This document shows, one piece after another, positions 11,201 to 19,315 of a stretch of DNA of 64,000 nt (its first letter is position 1; each line of letters opens with the position of its first letter). The translations under genes and the position numbers were made by a program. The notes under the pieces were generated by a model. The model saw nothing but the letters and a program-made list of their open reading frames with translations, was not told where the DNA came from and did not search any database. Origin of the DNA: Symsagittifera roscoffensis (lineage: Eukaryota > Xenacoelomorpha > Acoela > Convolutidae); the NCBI RefSeq assembly GCF_963678635.1, contig NC_087070.1, positions 41,235,831 through 41,299,830 on the forward strand, given 5' to 3'.

Positions 11201-14200
11201 GTTTAATGTCAATAATGAAATGAACTTCTATTTAGATCGCGTGTAGTTTTCTAGTGAAAATATAACTGTCAGTTTTTCAATTCTACGTTTTTCTGCTGGC
11301 ATATGAAAAAGAACCAGAAGTGCCTGTAATTCCTAATCAGGGCTGACAGGTGAAGAGCTCAATAGCTCCGCGAAGAGCTCGTATGCCGGTCCTTCGCAGG
11401 TGGATAAATGACCTTAACTATTCAAAGTGCTGAGTAGTTATATAATCAAGTTTGTTCAGGTCCACCTTCGTGCATCAGTTTGAGCTGAATTGCAGCAATG
11501 TGGAAGAGGTGATCGGAAACTGCCACAAGTATGTGGTTAAGCCCCAGCGGGAAGGGGGAACGAACAACCTCTTTGGAGAAGACATAGTAAAACACGTGGA
11601 GTCCCTCGAGAACAAGTGAGTACAAGTGTTTTTAACTGATGGCGGCAGTCAATTGATTGTTTAAGCCTAGAGTCTTTTGTTCTTTGTTTGTTCTTTGAAT
11701 CTTTTAAAGTTTATGCTCCCCTATGGTACATTGTTTTGAATTGGTTCCCCTATAAAAAACACTTTTCGGAAAATTGAAAGTTCAAATGGATAGAAAATAA
11801 TAAAAGAGTACAAATATTCTCCAAGAATTTTTTGTTTGTAGCATAACGGTCCCTCGACATTTTTTTTCGTAATGGCGATGCAACCTCACTTTTTTTCTTT
11901 AACTTTTTACAAGCTGACTGTAGTCTCTCTACTCCTCTGATTATATCAATGATCCCTTTTTGACCATTGTATTAATTGTAGAATTGTATTGTAGTGATTC
12001 GAATTGTATTGTAATGATTCCGCGTTTCGTCTTTCAACGATTTCTATATACTTTGTTGCGGGCATGTAGCTTGTGTCCGCGATGTAAAAAAAACCATCGG
12101 ATTTTGAGGGGTTTGTTTGCGGTGTTTATTTGGTTATATATGCAAAAAATCTGGCCCGTTTTATTGTTTTGATTTTTAAGCAAATATTGGACATAAATTT
12201 TTCTCGAACTGGCTAAATCATTGATATGTGCTGGTCGGCTCACCCCAGTTTGCAACCCCACATTCATATTTGGTGTCTGAATGCTCCATAGAAAAAAAAT
12301 ATGCAGCCGTAATATGCAACCATACTGGTGAAGTAATATTCGTAAATGCGAAAACGCTTCCTTTCCGAATTGAGGTGTTCAATTTATGGCGTGAAGGCCT
12401 CGTATTTTGGCTTTTTCCAGGAAAAAACATCTGTGATTTTGAAAATATTTTGTCCAAAGCATCAGTTTTTGGCTAGCTTCACATTTAAAAATCCTAGGAT
12501 TAAGCCAAGTTGCTTGATTTTGAGTGAGCATAGTTCGTTGTTGTCCAAACAAGACAGTGTGTCCGTTTTAAAGTCCAGGTTCTGTAATAAAAGTTGGGTG
12601 ACCATATTGGGTGATCATTTTGGTGCTGCCCAGTTCCTAACACTACGAATTGTTGGCTTTATCTCAGTAATTTCAATTCAAACCTTGTAGTGAATTGGCT
12701 CCCTTATTGCAAAATCCAGTTAATAAGATCCCGTTTTTTTTAAAGCGGGTTTCGTTTCTTTCGATAATTCTTCTTCTCCAGGGGAGATAAAGTTTTGTTC
12801 GGTGGTAGCTTTGTCTCGTCCGTAGTCCAGTGTCGCTGCCCCGACGGGATTGTTAGGGCATACCTTATTTGTGGGTTACTTGAACGTCGTTTTGACACTG
12901 GAATTCGTCTAAATGGGTCTCTCGCTTTGCTGTGCTGTTTTGAAGGCAGCATCACGCTACATGCTAATTATTTCTTGAAGTAAATTAAGCTCTCCCGCTC
13001 CACCGTGCTATGCAAGCTAAATAAATGTAGCGAAATTTAGGGGGACATCTTATTCTGTCGGTCTACCTTGACAGTTAAATAATGAGTTGACATCATGAGG
13101 GCCTTGATTAAAGATTCCGCATACATGAAGGGATTTTAAGGTCAAACCTACTCCGGTAACTATTCAGCAGGCGCGACTATCCTGATCGCAGCTGAGCAAG
13201 TTTTCATCTGACGTCAAGATCGAGTCTGTTTTCACTTAATACTTTATAGTATAAAGATTTTAAAATCTGTATGGTTTGTTTGCGCTGTATTTGTAGCAGT
13301 TGAACGATTTCTCGATGAAACAATGTTTGTAGAATTGACTTGAGCGTTCTCGCACTGCTACTTGATCCGCTCGACTCGCTGCTAAGTAGGAACTATTTTG
13401 AGAACATTTCGTTGTGCTCACGCACCGGGAGGACTTTTGTGTCATTGTGCAGGTGGTCTGTATTTGTCTTTCTTACACAAGCGGTGACGGTTCTCAACGC
13501 GTCATTTCGTTGTAGCACTGACGTTGGGTGACCATATTGGTGCCGCGGAGTTCATAACACTACAACTGATGGCCTTGTATGATGTCGAGGGGAAATTTTC
13601 TGGTTTGGGTTTTATCTTTTTAGTTTGCTGAATTATCTTTGTCAAATGGCAAACCCCACTATTAAGGCAAACCCCTTTATCGAACAGCAAAAGTGTTAAG
13701 GTCACGAAAAACGTAATCGATTTCTTTCTTCGAAAATTGGTAGATTTTTTAGCGAAAAGAAAACTTTTGAATCCAGTGTTCTCAAATTTAGTCAATTTTG
13801 TCAAAAAAAGTTTCAGTCATATTGTTGTTGTTGTTGTTGTTGTTGTTGGTGTTGTTGTTCTTGCTGGAGTTATTTTTAGCCTCGAAGTTTTAGTCAGAAA
13901 TTGTTATTGAAAATCCAAGAATTTTAAGGCTATAGTTTTTACTTGAAATCAAGCCGGGTTTTCTCTGTTTCCTTGCGGTCATTGACTCTTTCCGACTGTC
14001 TGATGGCTAATTTCTGAATGTTATTCTTGAACAATCAAATATAATTTCTTTCATTACTTTCAGCGAGTAAGTATTTCCATTATCGCTTGGATTTGTCCTG
14101 TTTTGAGTAATCGCTGTCATAAGTAGATGAGGAGCATCAAAAACATATCATCGAACAAGAGTTTGCTGCAGCAAACCAGGATTGGGAAGTTATTTACATT

Positions 14201-15084
14201 GTTATTCAATTAACCTACAATGTTAATTATAATTTCTAAGTGATGTTAGCTATTTCTTAGAAATGTGGGTTTTTCTTAGAAAATCATTCAACATATAACT
14301 GTTTTTCAGNNNNNNNNNNNNNNNNNNNNNNNNNNNNNNNNNNNNNNNNNNNNNNNNNNNNNNNNNNNNNNNNNNNNNNNNNNNNNNNNNNNNNNNNNNN
14401 NNNNNNNNNNNNNNNNNNNNNNNNNNNNNNNNNNNNNNNNNNNNNNNNNNNNNNNNNNNNNNNNNNNNNNNNNNNNNNNNNNNNNNNNNNNNNNNNNNNN
14501 NNNNNNNNNACGTATGGTATTCTCGGAGCCCAACTTGGCGTCGAGAAAGCTATACAGCTGGAATTTCTCTTCAAGAAACATGTGTTGAATTATTTAACAA
14601 TTTAACATAAATCACATGTTTTTTTTCCAATAGTTAACTGTTAGTTTGTTATTTTTGAAAATAACATACAATTTGACGACGCTGCAGCAAACTAATAAGT
14701 CTGTTATCATATTCTAGCCAACTGAAGTCAAAACTTGGAAATTGTTATTTGATTGGTTTTTGACATTAAATGAACAGCTGTTTCATTAACAGATCTCTTC
14801 TATCTCGTTACATTGCGATGGAACTCATTAAGGGCCAAGGCGTGAACAACTACCCTGTCCGGACCAAAGACGGTGACACTGTCTACTTGGAGGAAGCGGT
14901 GGCCGAAGTCGGAGCATGTAGCGTCCTTCTGGTCGACCCGAAATTACCTGAAGAAAACCAAGTTGTGAGGCATCAGTTTGCGGGGTTGGTGACGAAGATC
15001 AAGCGAGCAACGTCTAACGAAGCGGGAGTTTCCGTCGGCAACGGGTTCCTAACGTCTTTGTCTTCAGTGCCTGAAGATCAATAA
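1258..15084 (+). CDS. GSS: Glutathione synthetase (eukaryotic type), 8 exons
   Basis: Makes glutathione from gamma-glutamylcysteine, glycine and ATP in the cytosol. Proposed exons: 1258-1309, 1374-1483, 1979-about 2335, 7789-8121, 8333-8501, 10935-11098, 11460-11615, 14793-15084, all GT-AG with matching phases, about 544 codons (human about 474). Recognisable blocks in order: DDFIHRLLTIYKK then IRSDFFFD and IEINTIS (substrate and metal site, exon 3); PFAVLILARNYQETF and FEDIS (exons 4-5); CVYFRGGYDP; AGTKRVQ; KPQREGGTNNLFGEDIV (ATP-grasp glycine-rich loop, exon 7); YIAMELI and the C-terminal AGVSVGNGF alanine/glycine loop (exon 8). Odd points: exon 3 changes frame immediately after INTIS (about 2240), where two bases appear missing; exon 4 carries roughly 45 extra residues; the third glycine of the usual GGG triad is Thr. 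The exon 3 donor (about 2335) is weak and uncertain. The start at 1258 is the only in-phase ATG exon I find. Confidence 0.93.
1529..1941. mobile_element. MITE with TA target duplication, GSS intron 2
   Basis: The left end CTATGATAGAGTGGTCCCT at 1529 is matched by its exact reverse complement ending at 1941. TA dinucleotides flank both ends (1527-1528, 1942-1943), as with Tc1/mariner-like elements. A second, inner copy of the pattern (CTATGATAGACAGGTCCC at 1559-1576, with AAGGGACCTG near 1904) makes the ends doubly repeated. At 413 bp with no transposase, it is non-autonomous. It fills most of the intron between exons 2 and 3. Confidence 0.8.
2868..4140 (-). mobile_element. Non-LTR retrotransposon (LINE), 5'-truncated
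   Basis: The minus strand encodes the core of a reverse transcriptase: motif A VMFDFSKAFD, motif B SGVPQGSLLSPILF, catalytic FADD (motif C), motif E region DLGLQINITLSW, then a thumb/C-terminal part KTLLMPIILYASQCW. The frame runs from 4132 down to about 3374, meets a TGA right after QKRVVR (about 3371-3373), and continues in the same frame to about 3023. The stop replaces the tryptophan usual at that point in the family. The 3' end carries a (TAA)n tail seen as TTATTATTATTATTA at 2868-2882. The endonuclease and any ORF1 are missing. It belongs to the Jockey/CR1/I-like assemblage; the clade is not resolved. It lies antisense in GSS intron 3. Confidence 0.9.
4141..5054. other. GSS intron 3, unannotated stretch
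   Basis: T-rich intronic DNA. A tRNA B-box-like CCAGGTTCGACTGTGTCC lies at about 4490-4508, which may be an old SINE head. No exon or other element is recognised. Confidence 0.4.
5055..5795 (+). repeat. Degenerate tandem repeat, about 170-190 bp period
   Basis: Three diverged copies of a unit containing a TTTCGGCCTAT...TATATCG...CCTCATATTG core start near 5117, 5290 and 5485. The last runs into TTCGATGCTCATTT and a SINE-like tail (AAGTGGTGCGAAGCTCAA, about 5770-5790). A further copy of the whole assembly is at about 27540-27990, so this is an interspersed family that is internally tandem. A (GT)n microsatellite lies inside it. Confidence 0.7.
5197..5221. repeat. (GT)n microsatellite
   Basis: About 12 uninterrupted GT dinucleotides following a T-run, inside the 5055-5795 tandem repeat and GSS intron 3. 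Confidence 0.95.
6350..6541 (+). mobile_element. tRNA-derived SINE (family I)
   Basis: The head resembles a tRNA: an A-box-like GGCTGAGTGGTTAG near 6357 and a B box with GATTCGAATCC near 6402. The body TTTTTGCTAATTCGAGGCTG follows, then the tail hairpin GCGAAGAGCAGCTTCGC with CTCT (about 6510-6530). The same head-body-tail order recurs at 9431-9801, 22038-22380 and 28264-28441, so this is a dispersed family rather than a working tRNA gene. Confidence 0.85.
6542..7788. other. GSS intron 3, right part
   Basis: AT-rich intron up to the exon 4 acceptor (AG at 7787-7788). A minus-strand open frame at 7466-7669 is not recognisable as any protein. No repeat of the other families stands out. Confidence 0.4.
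8502..9430. other. GSS intron 5, left part
   Basis: Begins with the donor GTGAGC after exon 5. The rest is AT-rich with no recognised element. A weak inverted similarity between about 8636-8650 and 8925-8960 was judged too imperfect to call a transposon. Confidence 0.4.
9431..9801 (+). mobile_element. SINE family I with 5' module
   Basis: Starts with the 5' module ACACTAGC...TAGTGTATTAG ...CTAACTCGC..ATAAAAGTGTTCATTAA, then a degraded tRNA-Lys-like head (gactaagaatctgtaggtcgctgttcgaatctg at about 9648-9682). The ATTCGAAGC body and a decayed tail hairpin (TTTGCGTGGCTACGCCTCTG, about 9772-9791) follow. Copies with the same order are at 22038-22380 and, without body and tail, at 29850-30102. 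Confidence 0.8.
10115..10500 (+). repeat. R1 repeat copy a
   Basis: Interspersed family named R1 here. It starts with AGTTCAGACTCTTATATAGATCG (tRNA-Lys-like wording), then ATTCGTTCAGG, AACAGGAAAAGTGTAA, TTGATCCACTTTTTT and AATTGGGTTAG. It aligns with 18890-19300 and with the split copy at 24507-25440. It lies in GSS intron 5. Confidence 0.7.
13600..13800 (+). repeat. R1 repeat fragment
   Basis: Shares AACAGCAAAAGTGTTAAGG, ACGAAAAACGTAATCGA and the ATCCAGTGTTCTCAAATT segment with the R1 copies at 18890-19300 and 24507-24800. Truncated at both ends. Confidence 0.6.
13822..13859. repeat. (TTG)n microsatellite
   Basis: About a dozen TTG/GTT triplets with one GGT interruption, in GSS intron 7. 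Confidence 0.95.
14310..14509. other. Assembly gap of 200 N
   Basis: Exactly 200 undetermined bases, probably a nominal gap length. It lies inside GSS intron 7. The base run just before it (TTTTTCAG) looks like a splice acceptor, so something spliced could be hidden here. Confidence 0.99.
14510..14583 (-). other. Coding-like island beside the gap
   Basis: About 74 bases clearly richer in G+C than the flanking intron. On the minus strand an ATG at 14579-14581 opens a frame (MFLEEKFQLYSFLDAKLGSE...) that runs into the N gap. On the plus strand one frame is also open. It is not part of GSS: exons 7 and 8 join seamlessly without it. I do not recognise the peptide; it may be an exon of a nested or antisense gene, or a repeat. 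Confidence 0.25.
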
Positions 15085-15085
15085 A
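15080..15085 (+). promoter_or_regulatory. Poly(A) signal overlapping the GSS stop codon
   Basis: AATAAA spans the last sense codon (CAA), the TAA stop at 15082-15084 and the next base. A GT-rich stretch (attgttgtagtcatgttc) follows within 10-30 bases, as a downstream cleavage element would. If used, the 3' UTR would be only about 15-25 bases. Confidence 0.5.
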
Positions 15086-16527
15086 GTATCTAAATTGTTG
15101 TAGTCATGTTCAATAAGCATACGGCAAAGCAAATTATCTTATTAAATCGTTTTAACAGAGGAAATAATGTGAAATCTTGTTTTTTTTTTCCAGTAATTGT
15201 TAGTTAAAGAATGAAAGCTGCTGGCAGTTCTACGAATACATTGCAGCTAAGTTTCGAAAAACTTTGACGGTGGTAAATGTGGAAACCCATATCATTTGTT
15301 TTGGCGCCCTCAAAGCTTCGTAATAATTAATGAACATCATGTTGACTAAATTAGTCTTATTTCTCATTAAATCTCTTGAAGATGCGGGAAGGGAGAATTT
15401 ATCACACTGGCTGCTTTAAGTTGCGATGGCATCAAATCTTCTCGGCAAAGTTCGTGCTTTCATTTTGATTTAAATCCTGGGCCTTGCGAAGCTCAACGTT
15501 CCTGAATGGTTAAATATTGTTAATCTAATTGCACTAATTGGCACCTGTGTTGAATCGATAGCTGGTCGGTGTAATATGAACGTACAATCATATTACTTGG
15601 CCAAAAAAATTATCCTGCACTTAAAATTACAATGAATCGAAAATTAATGGCAAAAATTGAGAATTAATTAAATTGGCAAATCAAATAGTGTACAAATTAT
15701 TCTATCATATCTCTTATCAATAACATTATTGGGCAACTCTCTCGTGCCTGAATGACCAATGGATATGTTAGCCTGTCAGAAATCAGTATTCGAAATTTTG
15801 AAAAAAAATAAGCATGAAAATTTTTCATTCGACCATGAGAAACTACCTATCAATCATCGACATCAATGTGAGTATGCCCATATAAAGCCTCCAAACGAAA
15901 TTCAATTTTACTAATTGTTGTCATCACTACAGCAATAGATTTATTAAAAGTGCTTTTAAAAATGCAGTTTGGGAAATATTCAATTTCTCTGCAAAAGGCA
16001 GTCAGTTAATCGCAATTTGGAAAATGAAAGAAAAAGAAACTTCTTGTACCTGTGATATTTCAAGGTGCTATAGAAAATGCTTCAGTTTTCGTTTTTTAAT
16101 TCTGTGATAATCATTCATTCCATTATAAAGTATATTCGTAGCTTTAAGTTAACTTCTACCATTTATACTGTTTATATAACAAAGTAATAAAGACAGTTGC
16201 CGCGATTGGACCGGTTTTGACTTAAAAAGCCAATGAGAATTTAGTATTCAAAATATCAAAGAACCCTCAAGAGAATATCAAGAAATTCATGACTATGGAA
16301 AAAGCCAGATCGAAGGGGTATTGGCGTATGTGGTTAAAGGCATGTAACATTGTATCGACAGGAACATGATCAAATCGATATATACTGGGATCAAATCTTT
16401 TATGCAAAGATAGTTTTTCATCGTCAACTCTTGTTTTCGTATTTTGAATTGCTAGAGCTTTTTTAAGTGTCGATGAATGAAGACACTTTAAAAAGTTGTG
16501 ATGAATTTTGGTCCACCGCAAACTTGA
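15085..16527. other. Intergenic region after GSS
   Basis: AT-rich spacer following the GSS stop. I see no exon, RNA gene or recognisable repeat. The region to 19315 also holds the R1 and SINE copies listed separately. Confidence 0.45.
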
Positions 16528-16760
16528 CCCGTTTGTTCAAGCCAAACATGTTCTTTTGCGGTTTGATTTGCCTTCTGATTTCTGAAGTTCAGTTTGTTTG
16601 TTCACACCAAATTTGGCAGTTTTACTTTCCATTTGTTTTCAAGTTAAGTTCATGTCCGTTGTTAAAAGGAAGGCAACTAAGCGATCAAAAAGCAAAATGT
16701 CATGGTCACGAAAAAGGCGATTCACTTCTAGTTTTGAAACTGGATTTTGTTTAAAAGTAT
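16528..16760 (+). repeat. R1 repeat fragment
   Basis: Contains TTCAAGTTAAGTTCATGTCCGTTGTTAAAA, GTCACGAAAAAGGCGATTCACTTCTAGTTTTG, matching the middle of R1 copies at 10115-10500 and 24507-24800 (segments given only to locate the match). Confidence 0.6.
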
Positions 16761-17395
16761 TGAAAGCTCTTGACAAGATGTCAATTTTTTGAATTCATTG
16801 GTAAGTTTGGTGCTGAGTTTTGATATAATGGGTATAGAAAGCAAGGGTATTACAATCGGGTACAATACTTTTTTTTTCAGTAAACAACTTTGTACACAGG
16901 ATCTCCAATTTCAAGATCTCCATTTTCAGCATATTGCACGTTTATCACTTCTAGTTACTGTGTCTAGTTTTGCGTTATGGGATCTGCGTTACTGGTGAAA
17001 TAATTTGCGTTACTGGTAAAACAATTTTCAGATGTAAAATTGTTTTTTTTTTCGATTTATTGATTTTGGCCTAATTTTAGTCTCCTATTTTGCCGGGTGA
17101 TTTTTAAAGTTCTATTCCACTAATTTTTTGATTCAGTTTTAAGAACGTAACACGCGCAAGTGCTTTTTTATAAACGCTTTTTTAAACAAATTTTTCAATA
17201 AGCGCAAAAAAGGCAGTTTTCTTTGTTAGATTTTTTTAATGTTAGATTTTTTGAAGGTGAAGGCACAGCGTATTGTTCAAATATTCAAAATTCTTTTCAT
17301 AATCATAGCTTGTTATAGTATGAACTATTTTTTTAAGCTCAGTCGCAAATATTGTTGCGATGCAATTGTTGCGACAAAATGTGTTCTTTTTGAAA

Positions 17396-17836
17396 GTGTT
17401 CATTTTGATCCAGCTATTAAGTACAGCCAATGCTAAGGATATTAACACAGACTATTATATTATAAATAGCACTTTAGCTTCAAGGCATCACGAATCTGTA
17501 GCGTAGAGGTAGGTAAGGAGACCAGCAGCATAATAAGCGGGTTCGAACCTTGGCAGTGGCGGATGTTTTAATGAACTTTTTCGTATGCTAGTTAAAATAC
17601 GTCCGCTCTGTAAATTGAGGCTGTTTGTTGGTAAATTTCTTTTTTCAAATTGACTGGTACTGCTAATGCGGCCTAATTGGCTTGCGTCATTAGCAATTAT
17701 GTAGATTCATAATTAGTGTGCGTCACTTATGAAATTTTGTAGACTCAAAGTTTTACTCATACAGTTTTTCCCAGTAGCGTTATCGTTCATATTTTTGCTT
17801 GTCTATGCGAAGTGCAACTTCGCCTCTGTATCAAAA
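17396..17836 (+). mobile_element. tRNA-like SINE (family II)
   Basis: Upstream module GTACAGCCAAT...AATAGCACTTTAGCTT, then a tRNA-like head with TGTAGCGTAGAGGTAGG (A-box region, about 17496) and GCGGGTTCGAACCTTGG (B box, about 17538). The body ACGTCCGCTCTGTAAATTGA follows, then the tail hairpin GCGAAGTGCAACTTCGC with CTCTGTATCAAAA (about 17807-17836). A second copy with the same order is at 24834-25246. The head differs from family I, but the tail is the same. Confidence 0.85.
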
Positions 17837-18395
17837 GTTAGTCGAAAATAAATTTATAAATTAAATTTCCGGGTACTTAGCGAGTGTTGCCTAATATTGA
17901 ATATTCGGAGTGTTTCTAGTTGAATTGTTTTAAAAAATAAGCAATGTTTCAGCAAATTCTTTTTTGTAGTATTGGTCTGAAATATTTGTATTCAAGTTTT
18001 TCGAAAATTTATGTTTTTTTTTCGTATATTTTGATTGGTATTTAGCAAGCAATGGAAAGTGCCTTTTGATACACCTTGTTTTCTAGAAGGGCATGCTGTT
18101 TCTTTGGTTCAGAGAAATTTCTTGGTAATTTTTGGAATGTTTGGATCATGATTTTTAGACCGAAATCTCACTTTTTTTGTTTTCTTTCGATCTGATAGTT
18201 ATCAGCAAAGAAATATTAGAGTTTGTGTAAACTAAATCCTCTGGTTTTGGTAATTGAGTTCAAAAAACTTACAGAAGTTTTTTTTGAGTTTTCAGCCGAC
18301 GATTTCTTCAACATAATTGTTTTCGACATAATTGTTCTTTTAAATATTTCTTTTTTGTTCGAGCCAGATTATCTTAAGAACTTTGGCATATAGTT

Positions 18396-18436
18396 ATGTA
18401 TCTCGAGTGGTGCGAAGCTCTGCGCTTCGCGTATGA
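18396..18436 (+). repeat. Solo SINE tail hairpin
   Basis: TCTCGAGTGGTGCGAAGCTC followed by TGCGCTTCGCGTATGAAAA: the shared SINE 3' tail without a recognisable head. Confidence 0.6.
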
Positions 18437-18889
18437 AAATCAATTGTTGCCATGTCAGTATAAGTTTTTTTATTATCGTCCTTAAAATGTACAAATTCTT
18501 AGCATTGAGTTGGTGTGAGTGCCGTTTCGTTCAGGTCGATGACATTTTAGCGTAATGTAGGGAGAGTTAGTACAATAGATGGTAACTTAGAGAAATATTA
18601 ATTTAGTGCACGTATTTAACTTGACAACCATTATGCCTAAAATATTTTTTTCCTTTTCAGTCAATTGTACATGCTACAAAAAGAGTTTTTGCAAATACAA
18701 TGTTCTGCCAGATAATTTAATATTCAAAGTTTCAACTGCTAATAATTTGGCCTTGAAAAAATTTATGAAAATTCTCCAAATCATAAAGAGCGATCCAGCT
18801 ATTTAACTTGAGTGTGCCACCTATTGTAATATATCACCCAATGTAGGTTGTGAGAATTATGTTGCCATTTTGGTTGGAGCGATTCAGCA

Positions 18890-19300
18890 GTATGGTTAAG
18901 AGTCAATGCACGTAGTTCAGACTCTTAAATAGATCGCGATGATTTTTTCCAGGAGAAGTTATAAAATTCGTTCAGGGTCATTTTTCTTGTTCGCGGTTGG
19001 ACTTTGATTACTTTTTAAGTTCAGTTCATTTCCTTTAATAAAAAAGCAATCTCCTCTATCAGCAAAAGTGGAATTTCATTTTCAGATTTCCAAGATGAAA
19101 AGAAGTTATACTTTTTGATCCAGTTTTCTCAAATTGGGTTAATTTTATCAGAAAAGTGCCAATCATAAATCGTTCTAGAAGTTCAAAGAGCTTTGAGGGC
19201 ATCTATTTTTTTTCTGTGAAATTCTTTCAAAAAACAAATCGCATATTTTTTTGTTTACTTGCGTTCATTGGCTTTTTTCCAACTGTCTGTTGGCTATGTC
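18890..19300 (+). repeat. R1 repeat copy b (fullest)
   Basis: Reads continuously from AGAGTCAATGCACGTAG and AGACTCTTAAATAGATCGCG through GATCCAGTTTTCTCAAATTG and TTAATTTTATCAG to AACTGTCTGTTGGCTATG. It shows that the left and right halves seen separately elsewhere (24507-24800 and 25247-25440) belong to one element. It lies just upstream of the USP30-like gene. Confidence 0.75.
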
Positions 19301-19315
19301 ATTAAGAAGTCAACG

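Larger units (their letters stand above)
11616..14309. other. GSS intron 7, left of the assembly gap
   Basis: Long intron. Two diverged copies of a repeat starting GTTGGGTGACCATATTGG are at about 12593-12670 and 13523-13575. An R1 fragment is at 13600-13800 and a (TTG)n run at 13822-13859. The open frames here (for example 12228-12476 and 12795-12983) match nothing I know and lack splice context. Confidence 0.5.

Noticed and set aside
12228-12690. Open frames of 82 and 114 codons in GSS intron 7
   Set aside because: They overlap each other in different frames, have no known similarity and lie in intronic repeat-rich DNA.
14510-14600. Plus-strand frame after the gap (TYGILGAQLGVEKAI) as a missing GSS exon
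   Set aside because: Exon 7 joins exon 8 in phase with continuous family alignment (ESLEN-KSLLSRYIAMEL), so nothing is missing; the similarity to GIFGVYVRQEK is probably chance.
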